From assembly GCA_016286555.1 (NCBI GenBank), contig JAEETA010000015.1, positions 1-64,000 on the forward strand: a stretch of 64,000 bases of DNA, written 5' to 3'. A model generated the notes under the pieces. That model had not been told where the DNA came from and searched no databases. It saw only the letters and a list, made by a program, of their open reading frames with translations. Both the position numbers and the translations under genes were made by a program. Shown here piece by piece: positions 24,467-33,805 of the stretch. Position 1 is the stretch's first letter, and each line of letters opens with the position of its first letter. The DNA is from Lachnospiraceae bacterium (GTDB lineage: Bacteria > Bacillota > Clostridia > Lachnospirales > Lachnospiraceae).

Positions 24467-25504
24467 ATGGTCACCCTGAAGACGATCGCGGAAGAAGCGG
24501 GTGTAAGCGCGGTCACGGTATCCAACGTGATCCATCACAATTACAGCCGCGTCTCTGCGGAAACCGTAGACAAGATCAATCGCATCATCGAAAAGCATCA
24601 CTACGTGCCGAACTCCAACGCCCGTAGTCTGGCCATGAAAAAATCCCACATCATCGGAATCATCATTCCTTATGTGGGAGACGGGGATAATTTCCTCAAA
24701 AGCCCCTACAATGCGGAGATCATCGGCGTGCTGGAGCGGGTGATCCGGGACAGCGGCTATTACCTGATGGTACGGAGCGTGGGCACCACCGCGGAGGCCA
24801 TTCCGCTGATCCGTTCCTGGAATGTAGACGCCGTGATTTTCCTGAGCGCCTTCGGAGCGGATGTGCAGGAGATCCGGAAGCGTCTGGATCTGCCGGTGGT
24901 ATTCATCGATACCTACGCTGCGGAGGAGACCTTCGACAATGTAGGGGTGGAGGACCGGAAGGGCGAGTATCTCGCCACAAAATATCTGCTGAACATGGGG
25001 CACAAACGGGTATGGTTCGTGGGCCCCGAGCTGAAGGAGGACACCCGGGAAGGGGTTATTTCCGAGCGTTATGCCGGATACCTGGAAGCCATGACGGAAG
25101 CGGGCCTGGAATCGGAACTCCGGCATCTGGTGGCGGAGATCACCTCCTATGAATGCGGCATCGAGATCGGGCGGAAGCTGGCCTTTGAGGAGGAGCCTCC
25201 CACAGCAGTGGTGGCCACCGCCGACATTTTGGCCATCGGCATCATGGAAGGGTATCGCCTCAGCGGCAGACGGATTCCGGAGGATCTCTCCGTGGTAGGA
25301 TTTGATAATCTGCCGGAGGGGCGCTATACCACCCCGAAACTCACCACCGTATCCCAGGACATCGCGGAAAAAGCACGATTGGCAGCTGGCCTCCTGCTGG
25401 AGCAGCTGGGAGAAGGCGCAGGCGCGGAAGGCGCCGAATCCCGCCGCATTACGGTGGATGTGGCACTGGTGGAGCGCGGCTCCTGCCTGCCTTTGAATCG
25501 GTAG
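24467..25504 (+). CDS. LacI-family transcriptional regulator of the alpha-glucoside operon
   Basis: A 345-residue repressor. The N-terminal helix-turn-helix and hinge read 'TLKTIAEEAGVSAVTVSNVI' then 'YVPNSNARSLAMKKSHIIGI', and the rest is a periplasmic-binding-protein-like effector domain ('SVVGFDNLPEGRYTTPKLTT'). The three CG-centred palindromes at 17882-18022 are the obvious targets; no such site lies directly before this gene, so it is probably co-transcribed and self-limiting through the operon promoter. AAGGAG lies 10 bases before the ATG. The effector is presumably the imported sugar or its product. Confidence 0.92.
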   Translation: MVTLKTIAEEAGVSAVTVSNVIHHNYSRVSAETVDKINRIIEKHHYVPNSNARSLAMKKSHIIGIIIPYVGDGDNFLKSPYNAEIIGVLERVIRDSGYYLMVRSVGTTAEAIPLIRSWNVDAVIFLSAFGADVQEIRKRLDLPVVFIDTYAAEETFDNVGVEDRKGEYLATKYLLNMGHKRVWFVGPELKEDTREGVISERYAGYLEAMTEAGLESELRHLVAEITSYECGIEIGRKLAFEEEPPTAVVATADILAIGIMEGYRLSGRRIPEDLSVVGFDNLPEGRYTTPKLTTVSQDIAEKARLAAGLLLEQLGEGAGAEGAESRRITVDVALVERGSCLPLNR

Positions 25505-25526
25505 ACCTGTGAAAACGGTAAAGAAA

Positions 25527-25562
25527 AGCGTCGGACCTGTAGGGGTCCGACGCTCTTTTATT
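25527..25562. terminator. Terminator at the end of the alpha-glucoside operon
   Basis: AGCGTCGGACC and GGTCCGACGCT form an 11-bp perfect stem followed by CTTTTATT. It lies between convergent genes and may also stop minus-strand transcripts. Confidence 0.85.
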
Positions 25563-25596
25563 CCCGGCTGGTTTCGATTTTTCGTGTGCTTTACGG

Positions 25597-27975
25597 TTAC
25601 TCCTCCGCGGGTTTCTGTTCGATCAGCTCCGGCGGCAGGTACTGCTCCAGCATTTTCACCAGGCTCTCGTAGCGGAAGGGCTTTGCCAGATAGTCCGTAA
25701 AGCCTGCCATGAGATAGCGCTCTCTGGAGCCTGCCAGGGCATTGGCGGTGAGCATGATCACGGGGACGTCCGGGTTCAGATTTCCCGGCAGGGTCTTCAT
25801 CCGTTCGAAGGTCTCCACACCGTCCATCTCCGGCATCATGTGATCCAGGAGGATGATGTCGTAATGTTCCTTACAGATCATATCCAGGCAGTCCTGCCCG
25901 GATGCTGCGGTATCAACGCGGATGCTGCTTCGCCGCAGGAGGCCCGTCACCACCTTCAGGTTCATCTCCACGTCATCCACCACCAGGAGAGAGGCCTTCG
26001 GTGCATAGAAGCTTTCTTCGGGAACCGATTTTTTCACACCGGTATCGGCTGATTTCCGGTCCCGCAGAGGCGTGGGATCCACCACTTCCTGGGGGAGGCT
26101 TAAGAAGAAAGTGGAGCCTTCCTCGGGAACGCTTTCCACCCGGATATCGCCGCCCATGATCCGGGTCAGGTGATGAACGATGGAAAGGCCCAGACCCGTA
26201 CCTTCGATACTGCGGTTTCTGCTCTGGTCCACCCGCTGGAAGCTGCCGAAGATCTTCTCTATATCTTCGGGTTTGATGCCGATGCCCGTATCCTTCACGG
26301 AGACGTTCAGGCGGAAGTCGCCGGCGTCATCCCGGTCGGAGACAAAACGCACTGTTACAGAGCCTTCGTTGGTATATTTGACTGCATTGGTCAGAAGGTT
26401 GGTAACGATCTGTCGCACCCGGTCCACGTCGCCTTTCAGGGTGACGGGAAGGGAATCGTCCACGATGAATTCCAGGGCCAGACCCTTGCTTTCCGCTCTG
26501 CCCGATACCAGGTTCCGGCAGTCCCGCACAAGGGATGCGGTTTCATATTCCACCGGCAGCAGGGTGATCTTGCCGGATTCGATCTTGGAGAAGTCCAGGA
26601 TGTCGTTTACCAGCGCCAGGAGACTCTTGCCTGCGCTCTCGATGTTTTCCGCATTTTCCCTGGTCTCAGGCTCCTTCGTATCCCGGAGGATGATGCTGTT
26701 GATGCCCAGGATGGCGTTCATGGGAGTCCGGATCTCGTGGCTCATATTTGCCAGGAACTCGGCTTTCATTTTGTTGGCCTGGCGGGCCTTGGTCCTGTCG
26801 TGCTCCACCTGGATGGCATCCCGGATGGTCTGGCCGGTGGCCATCACCAGCAGGAAGAGGAAGCCTACACCCATGGCGGCGCCGTTGAAGAATTCATCCC
26901 TGCGGATGTAGGAGGTCATCTCGTAGATGCCGCAGAGGGACAGCCCCAGGTAACCGATGGCCAGGAAAGCGTACTCCCGGCTAAAGCCTTTCAGCTTGTC
27001 CCGGATGATGGTGATGAGGATCAGGAGGATACCGATGGCCAGGGTCAGGAACATGATGGCGTAGGTTCTGGTATACTCCGCCAGCCCGAATAAATAGAGG
27101 AGGCTGGTGACCCAGATCTCCGTGATGGAGATCGCGTTGTAAATGGTGTAGTACAGGTGATAGCGCCCGCTCTGTAGCTCATCGAAATAGAGCATCAGCG
27201 GCACTGCGATGCACATGAGTGCGAAAAATGCCAGATCTGCCGTGGCGGAGATATTGGGCATTACGATCTGCTGCAGGGGCGAATTGGACAGGATCCAAAG
27301 GGACCCGGAGAACATGCACAGGGCCAGATAGAAAATGGGCGGGAGCCGTTTGAGGGCGATGCGCAGGGTGGTACTGATGATGAGGATGATGATGGAAAAG
27401 ATCATCAGGAGAATGCCGGAGACGATCTCCAGTCCGTGGAGCCGAAAGAGGACATGGATCAGGATCCCGGCCTGACTGCCGTAGAACATGGACCGGAAAT
27501 GTCCGGTGTAAGCGCTGTTGGAAAAATATTCCACCGTCAGAGTCTTCCCCACCGCATCCGCAGGAATGGGGATCATCAGGTAGAGGGCGGCACTGGAAGT
27601 GCCCAGAAGGCGGGTATCTTTGGTGGTAAAATAATAGATTTCTTCGCCGTCGATGGAAGCCCGGATGTCCTGTCTGGCACCCCGGATACAGAGGGTGCCG
27701 TACTCCGCCAGTTCGGGCGGGATCACGGTCTCGATCATCACATCGTCGCCGGGTTCCGCCTCGGTGGAACCGGGAATCTCCACGGGAATGCGGCTGCCGT
27801 CCGGCATTACCCGCTCCCAGGGGCCTGTAAAGGGCTCGCAGAAGTAGTTGAAGACGCCCCGTTCGTCCGCCAGGGTGTGCTGGAGAAAGACATAGGATGC
27901 CAGCCCTGCCAGGAGGGTGGCAGCGAAGAGGATCCGGATCCATCTGGAGGTTTTTTTCATCTCTCGTTCTTTCAT
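25597..27975 (-). CDS. Hybrid sensor histidine kinase/response regulator with 7TM sensor
   Basis: A membrane hybrid kinase of 792 residues. A first membrane segment (about 7-25) is followed by an extracytoplasmic beta domain, seven hydrophobic helices (about 170-375) in the style of 7TMR-DISM receptors, a short coiled coil, HisKA with phospho-His in 'ANMSHEIRTPMNAILG' near 414, HATPase ('TNLLTNAVKYT', 'DTGIGI', 'GTGLGLSI') and a C-terminal receiver with Asp in 'IILLDHMMPEMDG' near 708. No output protein is adjacent. The start at 27975 follows AGGG; an alternative ATG is at 28005. It probably passes phosphate to an unlinked phosphotransfer protein. Ligand unknown. Confidence 0.88.
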   Translation of the reverse strand: MKEREMKKTSRWIRILFAATLLAGLASYVFLQHTLADERGVFNYFCEPFTGPWERVMPDGSRIPVEIPGSTEAEPGDDVMIETVIPPELAEYGTLCIRGARQDIRASIDGEEIYYFTTKDTRLLGTSSAALYLMIPIPADAVGKTLTVEYFSNSAYTGHFRSMFYGSQAGILIHVLFRLHGLEIVSGILLMIFSIIILIISTTLRIALKRLPPIFYLALCMFSGSLWILSNSPLQQIVMPNISATADLAFFALMCIAVPLMLYFDELQSGRYHLYYTIYNAISITEIWVTSLLYLFGLAEYTRTYAIMFLTLAIGILLILITIIRDKLKGFSREYAFLAIGYLGLSLCGIYEMTSYIRRDEFFNGAAMGVGFLFLLVMATGQTIRDAIQVEHDRTKARQANKMKAEFLANMSHEIRTPMNAILGINSIILRDTKEPETRENAENIESAGKSLLALVNDILDFSKIESGKITLLPVEYETASLVRDCRNLVSGRAESKGLALEFIVDDSLPVTLKGDVDRVRQIVTNLLTNAVKYTNEGSVTVRFVSDRDDAGDFRLNVSVKDTGIGIKPEDIEKIFGSFQRVDQSRNRSIEGTGLGLSIVHHLTRIMGGDIRVESVPEEGSTFFLSLPQEVVDPTPLRDRKSADTGVKKSVPEESFYAPKASLLVVDDVEMNLKVVTGLLRRSSIRVDTAASGQDCLDMICKEHYDIILLDHMMPEMDGVETFERMKTLPGNLNPDVPVIMLTANALAGSRERYLMAGFTDYLAKPFRYESLVKMLEQYLPPELIEQKPAEE

Positions 27976-28025
27976 GGGCACCCTGCACAAAAATCGTATT
28001 GACAAAAATAGTCGGTTTCCATTAG

Positions 28026-28055
28026 ATTATATCCCTAAAGCCCTTATGAACACAA
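28026..28055 (-). promoter_or_regulatory. Promoter of the hybrid kinase gene (minus strand)
   Basis: On the minus strand, TTGTGT, 18-base spacer and a perfect TATAAT. It overlaps a plus-strand TTGACA (27999-28004) with a weak -10 TAGATT, so the region may fire both ways. Confidence 0.55.
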
Positions 28056-28108
28056 GTAAAGCAGGTTTTTCACCGAAAAATAAAACTGCCGAAAAAGCGG
28101 TATGTCCA

Positions 28109-28138
28109 TTGAGAAAAAAGCGGAAACTGTTGTATAAT
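28109..28138 (+). promoter_or_regulatory. Promoter of the membrane EAL protein gene
   Basis: TTGAGA, 18-base spacer, perfect TATAAT, giving a leader of about 75 bases before the ATG at 28221. Confidence 0.65.
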
Positions 28139-28220
28139 GTCTGAAATGTGATAAGATGACCGAACGAGTACCCTGCGCCGTCTTGTCCCGGGTTCTAAAA
28201 ATGCTTAACAGAGGTAATTT

Positions 28221-30173
28221 ATGAGTCTGGACTCATTGTTGATTCCGGTAAATATGGTGGGAGAGCTGGCGGCGCTGCTGCTGGCGGCGTTGATCCTGTT
28301 TTTCATGATCTACACCACTCCCAGACTGTCTTCCGGATATCGTCTTGATTTTGAAGGAATCGGCTATTCCATCGTAGGAAGCCTGATATTGCAACTGGTG
28401 ATCGGTCCCTGGTTTGAACAGCTGGGGGGCACCGTGAAGGCGGCCTGCGTCTTCTGTCTGATGTATATCTACGTATACCATCAGATCCTGTACCGTATTT
28501 TCCAATACATCAATCTCATCCTTGCAAGAGAACGGCTCTGGTCGAAGCTGAAGCGTACCCTGGCGGTGATCTTCTCCGTGGCGTATTTTGTGCCGTCCGT
28601 CGTTCTGCTGGTCCGCTTTATGGTAAATCCGGCGCCCTATGCGACACCCCTGGGTGTGGTGATCAGCACCGTGCACTACTGTGCATTCTTCGGTATCCTG
28701 CTGGCTGCAGGCTGCTGCTGGGTGGGGATCCGTGGCCGGAAGGCCATCTCCAGAGTGGTGCGTGCGACCCTGACCCTGTTTATTCCCATTCTACTGATCG
28801 TATTGATCCTGCAGATGGTGACCTCCAAGGATGTGTTCATCGGCGTGACCTATGTCCTGCCCTTTGCGATCTTTTATCTGCTCTTCCACAGCAATCCTTA
28901 CGATGAGCGGATGGGTACCATGAACTACGAGTCCATGACCAGCGCATTGCAGGAGTTGGTGGTGAAGGGTGAGCATTATGTGGCTGTGGAGGTTCGCTTC
29001 CCGCAGCTGGCAAAGACCACGACCATCAACGATTCCGCACGGATCCAGTCCATGATGATCCGTGGCTGCAATCAGGCGGAGCGCCTCGGAAAAAATGTTC
29101 ACATCTACCGTGAGGACCGGACCACCTTCATGCTCCTGTCCAAGGTGGAGAGCCGCAAGGCGGGCAAGGAGATCGCCAAGGGCATCTTCGAGCTGGTGGA
29201 CGGCATGCGCTTTGACAGCCATGCACTGTTCTACTACAAGATCCTGGTGATCTACAGCGATCCGGCCATCACGGATATGCAGTCCTTCCAGATGTTCCGG
29301 CAGTTCCTGCGGGCCAACATGAACGAGTACACCAACTCCCAGTTCCGTGTGGCTTCCCAGAAGGACTATGACGACTTTACCAGGAACTATCAGATCCGTC
29401 AGGCGCTGAACGATATCCGCGACAGAAATAACCTGGACGATCCCAGAGTCCTGTGCTACGCCCAGCCCATCTACAGCGTGGACAGAGAAGGCTTCTACAC
29501 CGCAGAGAGCCTGATGCGTCTGAATCTGGGCGGCGAGATCGTCTCACCCGCAGAGGTGATCCCTCTGGCGGAGGAGCTCCATTGCGTCCATGCCCTGAGC
29601 TGCATCATGCTCAGCAAGGTCTGCAAGGCTATTAAGGAGCTGGGGGACAAATACGAGTACGACGCCATCACCATGAACGTCTCCGCTACGGAGCTTTCCG
29701 ATCCCAGCGTCTGCTCGGATTTCTACCAGATCATCACTTCCAACCACGTACCGGTGGAGAAGATCCGCATCGAGATCACCGAGAGTGCCATCTTCGAGGA
29801 TCTGGAGACGGTAAACGACAATATCCGCAGACTCCAGGAGAACGGCATCTGCCTGCTGCTGGATGACTTCGGAACGGGATACTCCAATTTCGAGCGTCTC
29901 TCTTCCGTGAACTTCCACACCATCAAGTTCGACAAGATCGTGCTGTACAAGGCAATGGAAAACCGGAAGCTGGACGAACTCATGACCTCCATGGTCCAGA
30001 TGCTGAAGAAGGACGATGTGAACATGCTGGTGGAGGGCGTGGAGAACGAGGAGCAGAGCCGCTACAGTATCGACAGAGGCTTCTCCTACATCCAGGGCTT
30101 CCAGTATGCAAAGCCCGCTCCCATTGAGCGCCTGAAGGAGTACTTCCACAGCACCGAAAAGGCTGCAGAATAA
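28221..30173 (+). CDS. Membrane EAL-domain c-di-GMP phosphodiesterase with degenerate GGDEF region
   Basis: A 650-residue protein with about six membrane helices in residues 10-225, a middle region (~235-395) that resembles a GGDEF fold but has 'YREDRTTFMLL' where the active loop should be, and an EAL domain (~400-645). The EAL catalytic set is present: 'AESLMRLN' (the ExLxR motif), 'MNVSATEL', 'IEITESAIF', 'LLDDFGTGYSNF', 'IKFDKIVL' and 'EGVENEEQ'. It should hydrolyse c-di-GMP at the membrane under control of an unknown signal. It ends at a bidirectional terminator. Ribosome site is weak (AGAGGTAA). Confidence 0.85.
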   Translation: MSLDSLLIPVNMVGELAALLLAALILFFMIYTTPRLSSGYRLDFEGIGYSIVGSLILQLVIGPWFEQLGGTVKAACVFCLMYIYVYHQILYRIFQYINLILARERLWSKLKRTLAVIFSVAYFVPSVVLLVRFMVNPAPYATPLGVVISTVHYCAFFGILLAAGCCWVGIRGRKAISRVVRATLTLFIPILLIVLILQMVTSKDVFIGVTYVLPFAIFYLLFHSNPYDERMGTMNYESMTSALQELVVKGEHYVAVEVRFPQLAKTTTINDSARIQSMMIRGCNQAERLGKNVHIYREDRTTFMLLSKVESRKAGKEIAKGIFELVDGMRFDSHALFYYKILVIYSDPAITDMQSFQMFRQFLRANMNEYTNSQFRVASQKDYDDFTRNYQIRQALNDIRDRNNLDDPRVLCYAQPIYSVDREGFYTAESLMRLNLGGEIVSPAEVIPLAEELHCVHALSCIMLSKVCKAIKELGDKYEYDAITMNVSATELSDPSVCSDFYQIITSNHVPVEKIRIEITESAIFEDLETVNDNIRRLQENGICLLLDDFGTGYSNFERLSSVNFHTIKFDKIVLYKAMENRKLDELMTSMVQMLKKDDVNMLVEGVENEEQSRYSIDRGFSYIQGFQYAKPAPIERLKEYFHSTEKAAE

Positions 30174-30199
30174 AATCCGATAAGAAAAAATGCAATAAG

Positions 30200-30236
30200 A
30201 AAACTCCCGAGCCTGTTACGGTTCGGGAGTTTTTTA
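30200..30236. terminator. Bidirectional terminator between EAL gene and lipoprotein gene
   Basis: AAAACTCCCGAGCC and GGTTCGGGAGTTTT pair over about 14 bp (one G-T) with runs of T on the plus strand and of A before it, so it can act both ways. Confidence 0.85.
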
Positions 30237-30263
30237 GTTGCCATTCTTTTGTTTTGCTTTTGT

Positions 30264-30665
30264 TTAGTTGCCGGAAGCGTCTCCGCCGGAAACATCGGCA
30301 CCGGACACATCTCCGCCGGATACATCTGCGGTGTTGCCTGCATCGGGCTGAGGTGCGGGATCTTCCTTGGAATCGTCCGTAGCGGGAGCTGTGGCATCTT
30401 CCTTGGTATCTGCAGCGGTTGCTGCCTCTGCCTTGTCCTCTTTTTCCACTGCGGGCTCGGCCTTGTCTTCAGCCTCGGGAGCGGTGGGGAAGTCGGCAAC
30501 GGTGGTTTCGGACTCGCTGATGGGAGTTGCCTCCAAAACTGCTGCTTCTTCGGAAGCTGCGCTTCCTGCGTCACCGCTCTTGGCACATCCGCCCAGAACG
30601 ATGGCAGTGATGCCGGCGCACATCAGCACGACGGCGATCGCGATCATAATGGTTGATTTTTTCAT
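30264..30665 (-). CDS. Acidic low-complexity lipoprotein
   Basis: A 133-residue lipoprotein. Residues 1-26 are the signal, with lipobox 'VLGGC' (Cys27). The rest has no obvious fold: it is rich in Ala, Glu, Asp and Thr and ends with short 'VSGGD/VSGAD' repeats. The same Asp-Val-Ser-Gly style is seen in the linker of the neighbouring carboxypeptidase ('VSGNDDSVSGNDD'), so the two may share an origin or habitat in the cell wall. It has its own promoter and an AGGAGG site. Function unknown; a wall spacer or bait is possible. Confidence 0.75.
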   Translation of the reverse strand: MKKSTIMIAIAVVLMCAGITAIVLGGCAKSGDAGSAASEEAAVLEATPISESETTVADFPTAPEAEDKAEPAVEKEDKAEAATAADTKEDATAPATDDSKEDPAPQPDAGNTADVSGGDVSGADVSGGDASGN

Positions 30666-30706
30666 AATTTCCTCCTTTGCCTGCCCTCAGGCAGACACGC
30701 AAACCG

Positions 30707-30735
30707 ATTATATCCCTTCGGAACGAAAAATGCAA
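30707..30735 (-). promoter_or_regulatory. Promoter of the acidic lipoprotein gene
   Basis: On the minus strand TTGCAT, 17-base spacer, perfect TATAAT. A short hairpin (TGCCTG/CAGGCA) lies in the leader before AGGAGG. Confidence 0.7.
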
Positions 30736-30742
30736 AACTCCC

Positions 30743-32188
30743 TCAGGGGAGGTAGGCATTGTAGATCCTTACGTGATCGTAGATGCATTTCCAGGCCCCG
30801 TTCACCTTGCCGGTGACGCAGACATAATGTTTTCCCTCGTTGGACTTGCAATAGCTGACGGCACAGTTCAGGGACTGATTGACGAATCCGGTCTTGGCAC
30901 AGACCACCTCACCCTTGTCGAAATGGTCCTCGATCCTGCGCAGGAAGAGGTTGGAGAGAGTCAGGCCGTCGGGATGCTCCGCCGTGGGAAGGGTGGTGTG
31001 AATGTGAGCGGAGAGGGCATCGTAAGCGGTGCCGTTCTCAATGGCCGCCTTCATCAGCATGGCCATCTCCGTGGGCGTGGTGTAGGTATCCTCGGAGAAG
31101 AGACCGATGGGATTGTCAAAATGGGTGTGGGTGAGCCCCAAATCCGCCACCTTCTGATTCATCAGGTCCACGAAATCCGCAGTGCTGCCGCAGCTGACCT
31201 GACACAGTCCCAGCACCGCATCCGCTCCCGAAGGAAGGATGGAGCCGTAGAACAGATCACTGACGGGGATTTTTTCTCCCACGTCCCAGCAGACCGCGCT
31301 GCAGTCGTTGGAATAGCAATAGTTGGTGATATCCCTGGTCATGGCAAAACGGTCCGTCAGGGAAGGTACATGCTCCGCTGCCACCAGAACGGTGAGGACC
31401 TTGGTCATGGACGCGGGGTACATCTTATCCTTGGCCCTGCGCTGCGCCACCACTTCGCCGGTGTCCAGGTCGATGAGGACGGCATACTCGCTCAGTACCT
31501 CTTCATCCACGATATCCTTCGTGTTGGAGGTGAAGGAGGGGCTGTATCCGGAAAAGAGGACGCCCTCCAGGGGAGACGTGGTCAGCATGGGCGGAACATC
31601 CAGGTCTTCGTAAGGGTCTTCCTCCACCACCTGGGGATCGTCATTGCCGGAGACGCTGTCGTCGTTGCCCGAGACGGTGGGTTCCGTATTTTTGTCCGTG
31701 GGTGTATCGGTGCTGTCGCCGGAAGGAGTGGTGTCTGCGGGATCCGCAGGAGCCGTCGTGTCGTCAGCCGTGCCTGCTTCCGCCGTGCCTGCTTCCGCTG
31801 CGCCGGTTTCATCCGTAGCTTCGGTTCCTTCCGTTTCATCGATGATCACGGGGCTTTCCTCGGGGGCCGCGGTCTCTTCCTGTGCGGCATCTTCGTTTTC
31901 CGTGCGAAGCTCTGCGGTCTGGATCTGGGCCATGGCCACTGCATTGAGGCGGTCCATCTCCGCATCTGCTTTGTTCTGTAAGAGATAAACTGTCAGCCAG
32001 ATGCCGCATCCCAGCACCGCGGCAATAGGCAGGACCCAGAGCAGCAGGGTGGGAACGGATCTTCGGACGGCGCCGGAGGAGGGAGAAACTGCCTCCAGAT
32101 CTATTTCTTCCAGGTGAAGCTCGGTGAGCTCGGCATCTTCGCCTGCGTCGCTCCTCCTGTGACGGGGTTCGTAAGGTTGATTGCTCAT
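30743..32188 (-). CDS. D-alanyl-D-alanine carboxypeptidase (peptidase S11), membrane anchored
   Basis: A 481-residue penicillin-binding protein of low mass. After a short acidic cytoplasmic part comes one membrane helix (near 45-67), a long disordered Glu/Thr/Asp linker (~80-205) with 'VSGNDD' repeats, then the S11 domain. The serine motif is 'YPASMTKV' (Ser near 260, Lys near 263) and the KTG motif is 'CAKTGFVNQ'. The middle SxN motif reads 'LPSGADAV', with Ala in place of Asn. It trims the terminal D-Ala of wall peptides. The start at 32188 follows AGGAG by seven bases; a longer frame opens at 32287 but lies upstream of the promoter -10. Confidence 0.87.
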   Translation of the reverse strand: MSNQPYEPRHRRSDAGEDAELTELHLEEIDLEAVSPSSGAVRRSVPTLLLWVLPIAAVLGCGIWLTVYLLQNKADAEMDRLNAVAMAQIQTAELRTENEDAAQEETAAPEESPVIIDETEGTEATDETGAAEAGTAEAGTADDTTAPADPADTTPSGDSTDTPTDKNTEPTVSGNDDSVSGNDDPQVVEEDPYEDLDVPPMLTTSPLEGVLFSGYSPSFTSNTKDIVDEEVLSEYAVLIDLDTGEVVAQRRAKDKMYPASMTKVLTVLVAAEHVPSLTDRFAMTRDITNYCYSNDCSAVCWDVGEKIPVSDLFYGSILPSGADAVLGLCQVSCGSTADFVDLMNQKVADLGLTHTHFDNPIGLFSEDTYTTPTEMAMLMKAAIENGTAYDALSAHIHTTLPTAEHPDGLTLSNLFLRRIEDHFDKGEVVCAKTGFVNQSLNCAVSYCKSNEGKHYVCVTGKVNGAWKCIYDHVRIYNAYLP

Positions 32189-32218
32189 GAAAGGTCTCCT
32201 GTACTCGTAGTCCTTACC

Positions 32219-32247
32219 ATAATACAGGAACGGGGGGCCGTTCGCAA
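32219..32247 (-). promoter_or_regulatory. Promoter of the carboxypeptidase gene
   Basis: On the minus strand TTGCGA, 17-base spacer, TATTAT; start expected near 32212, 24 bases before the ATG. Confidence 0.65.
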
Positions 32248-32316
32248 TGCGCAATTTCAAGGTTTTACGGGGGAAACGGGAGTTCATAAAAAACTGATTA
32301 AAAGATGGGCGCTCAA

Positions 32317-32345
32317 TAGACTTTTTGGAAGGTATTCGTTATAAT
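32317..32345 (+). promoter_or_regulatory. Promoter of the GGDEF gene
   Basis: TAGACT, 17-base spacer, perfect TATAAT. It is divergent from the carboxypeptidase promoter. Confidence 0.6.
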
Positions 32346-32386
32346 AAGATAGCGGTTAGTCTAGAAACTGGGGATATTGGCAGGTT

Positions 32387-33757
32387 ATGGCAGAATGTTT
32401 GATCGGAACGGTCACAACGGACCGTCAACTGAATATCCTTACCATTGACGATCGTCTGCGCCGTCTGCTCTCCGCCGAGGAGGGCGACAATCTCGGCGAC
32501 TATGTGGAATATCGTCAGATGGAGTACTTTGTCCAGGTCTGCGGTGATATCACTCCCGGAGACCATACGATGGTGTGCGCAAGTCTCATCCTGCCGGAGG
32601 GCGGATCCCTCTGGACCGTTGCCGTGGTTTACGGCGGTGAGACCGAGTCGGAACAGATCTGCCGCATTTTTTTCCAGGACATTCAATCCATGGAGCAGCG
32701 TGCCATTGATGCCTCTCTGGACCCCGGCACCGGGATTCTGAACAAGAAGGCCATCACGGATTACGCCAGACAGCGGATGGAGGAGCACCCGGATGCTCTG
32801 ACCTACCTGTGCATCGTGGATATCGATAATTTCAAGCAGATGAACGACAACCACGGACATCAGTTCGGGGATAAGGTCCTGCTGAAGACCGTGAACGTGA
32901 TCTGCAATGCCGTGGGCGACAAGGGCGCCGTGGGCCGCATCGGGGGCGACGAGTTCCTGATCATTTCGGACAAGATCCACGACAAGGAGGAGCTCCGTTC
33001 CGTACTGCGGGACATCCGCACCGGCGTGGAGGAATCCTTCAAGCAGCAGCTTCCCGACGATTACCCCACCGTCTCCATCGGCTGTGTACAGTTCCCGCTG
33101 CAGGTGAGCACCTACGAGGATGCTTTCTACGTGGCGGACCGGATGCTGTACCGGGCCAAGGAGAAGGGGCGGAACCGTTATATCATCTACGTTCCGGAGA
33201 TCCACGGAGATGTGCTTCATTGCCAGGAGATCCCGGACATTACCAACCGTTCCTCGGTGAAGATCGATCGCACCTCCCTGATGTTCCGCCTGTTGGACGA
33301 TTTCCTCTGCAGCGGCACCATGACCTTCCAGACGGCTCTGGTGAACATCGCCGCCTGCTACGGGCTGGACGGGATCTACATGTACAATGACCGCCTGGAC
33401 GTTTCCATGCACGGCTTTACCGGCAAGCAGAATCCGAAGACCGGCGTCATGGAAGGTTCGGACGCCGTGATGGAATTCCCCATCGCCGAGTGTAATGAGA
33501 TCGTCATGCGTCGCAACGACCACGGCGTCAGCGTCATCGATGATGTGGCGGCACTGAAGGATTCGGATCCGGACGCGTTCGTATTTATGCATGAGCACGG
33601 GATCCATAACATCATCGTCTACAAGATGCAGGATAACGAGAAGGGTTATGTGGTCTTCCTGAAGACCGACAGCCTGGCGCGGAAGTTCTCCGCATCCGAT
33701 GTCGCCGATCTGACCCTCATCGGCAAGATCATCGATGTGACATTCAAGAGAAGATAG
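32387..33757 (+). CDS. Cytoplasmic PAS-GGDEF-GAF-like diguanylate cyclase
   Basis: A 456-residue soluble protein: a PAS-like N-terminal domain (1-105), a GGDEF domain (~110-270) with the intact active loop 'GRIGGDEFLI' and 'DIDNFKQMNDNHGHQFGD', and a C-terminal GAF-like domain (~285-456). It should make c-di-GMP. The product-inhibition motif RxxD is not present at its usual place before GGDEF, so feedback control may be absent. There is no membrane segment, so it senses an internal cue. The ribosome site is weak (GGCAGG). The next gene encodes an EAL-HDOD protein 48 bases away with its own strong AGGAGG. Confidence 0.87.
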   Translation: MAECLIGTVTTDRQLNILTIDDRLRRLLSAEEGDNLGDYVEYRQMEYFVQVCGDITPGDHTMVCASLILPEGGSLWTVAVVYGGETESEQICRIFFQDIQSMEQRAIDASLDPGTGILNKKAITDYARQRMEEHPDALTYLCIVDIDNFKQMNDNHGHQFGDKVLLKTVNVICNAVGDKGAVGRIGGDEFLIISDKIHDKEELRSVLRDIRTGVEESFKQQLPDDYPTVSIGCVQFPLQVSTYEDAFYVADRMLYRAKEKGRNRYIIYVPEIHGDVLHCQEIPDITNRSSVKIDRTSLMFRLLDDFLCSGTMTFQTALVNIAACYGLDGIYMYNDRLDVSMHGFTGKQNPKTGVMEGSDAVMEFPIAECNEIVMRRNDHGVSVIDDVAALKDSDPDAFVFMHEHGIHNIIVYKMQDNEKGYVVFLKTDSLARKFSASDVADLTLIGKIIDVTFKRR

Positions 33758-33805
33758 AGCCCTGCAGGGCATTTTCAGCATAATAATTTTACCAGGAGGT
33801 AAGCT

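Noticed and set aside
26170..27093. Plus-strand open frame of 307 codons over the hybrid kinase
   Set aside because: It is antisense to HisKA/HATPase domains and has no ribosome site or family pattern.
30677..31981. Plus-strand open frame of 434 codons over the carboxypeptidase
   Set aside because: The minus strand has the S11 motifs, membrane helix, promoter and ribosome site; the plus frame has none.
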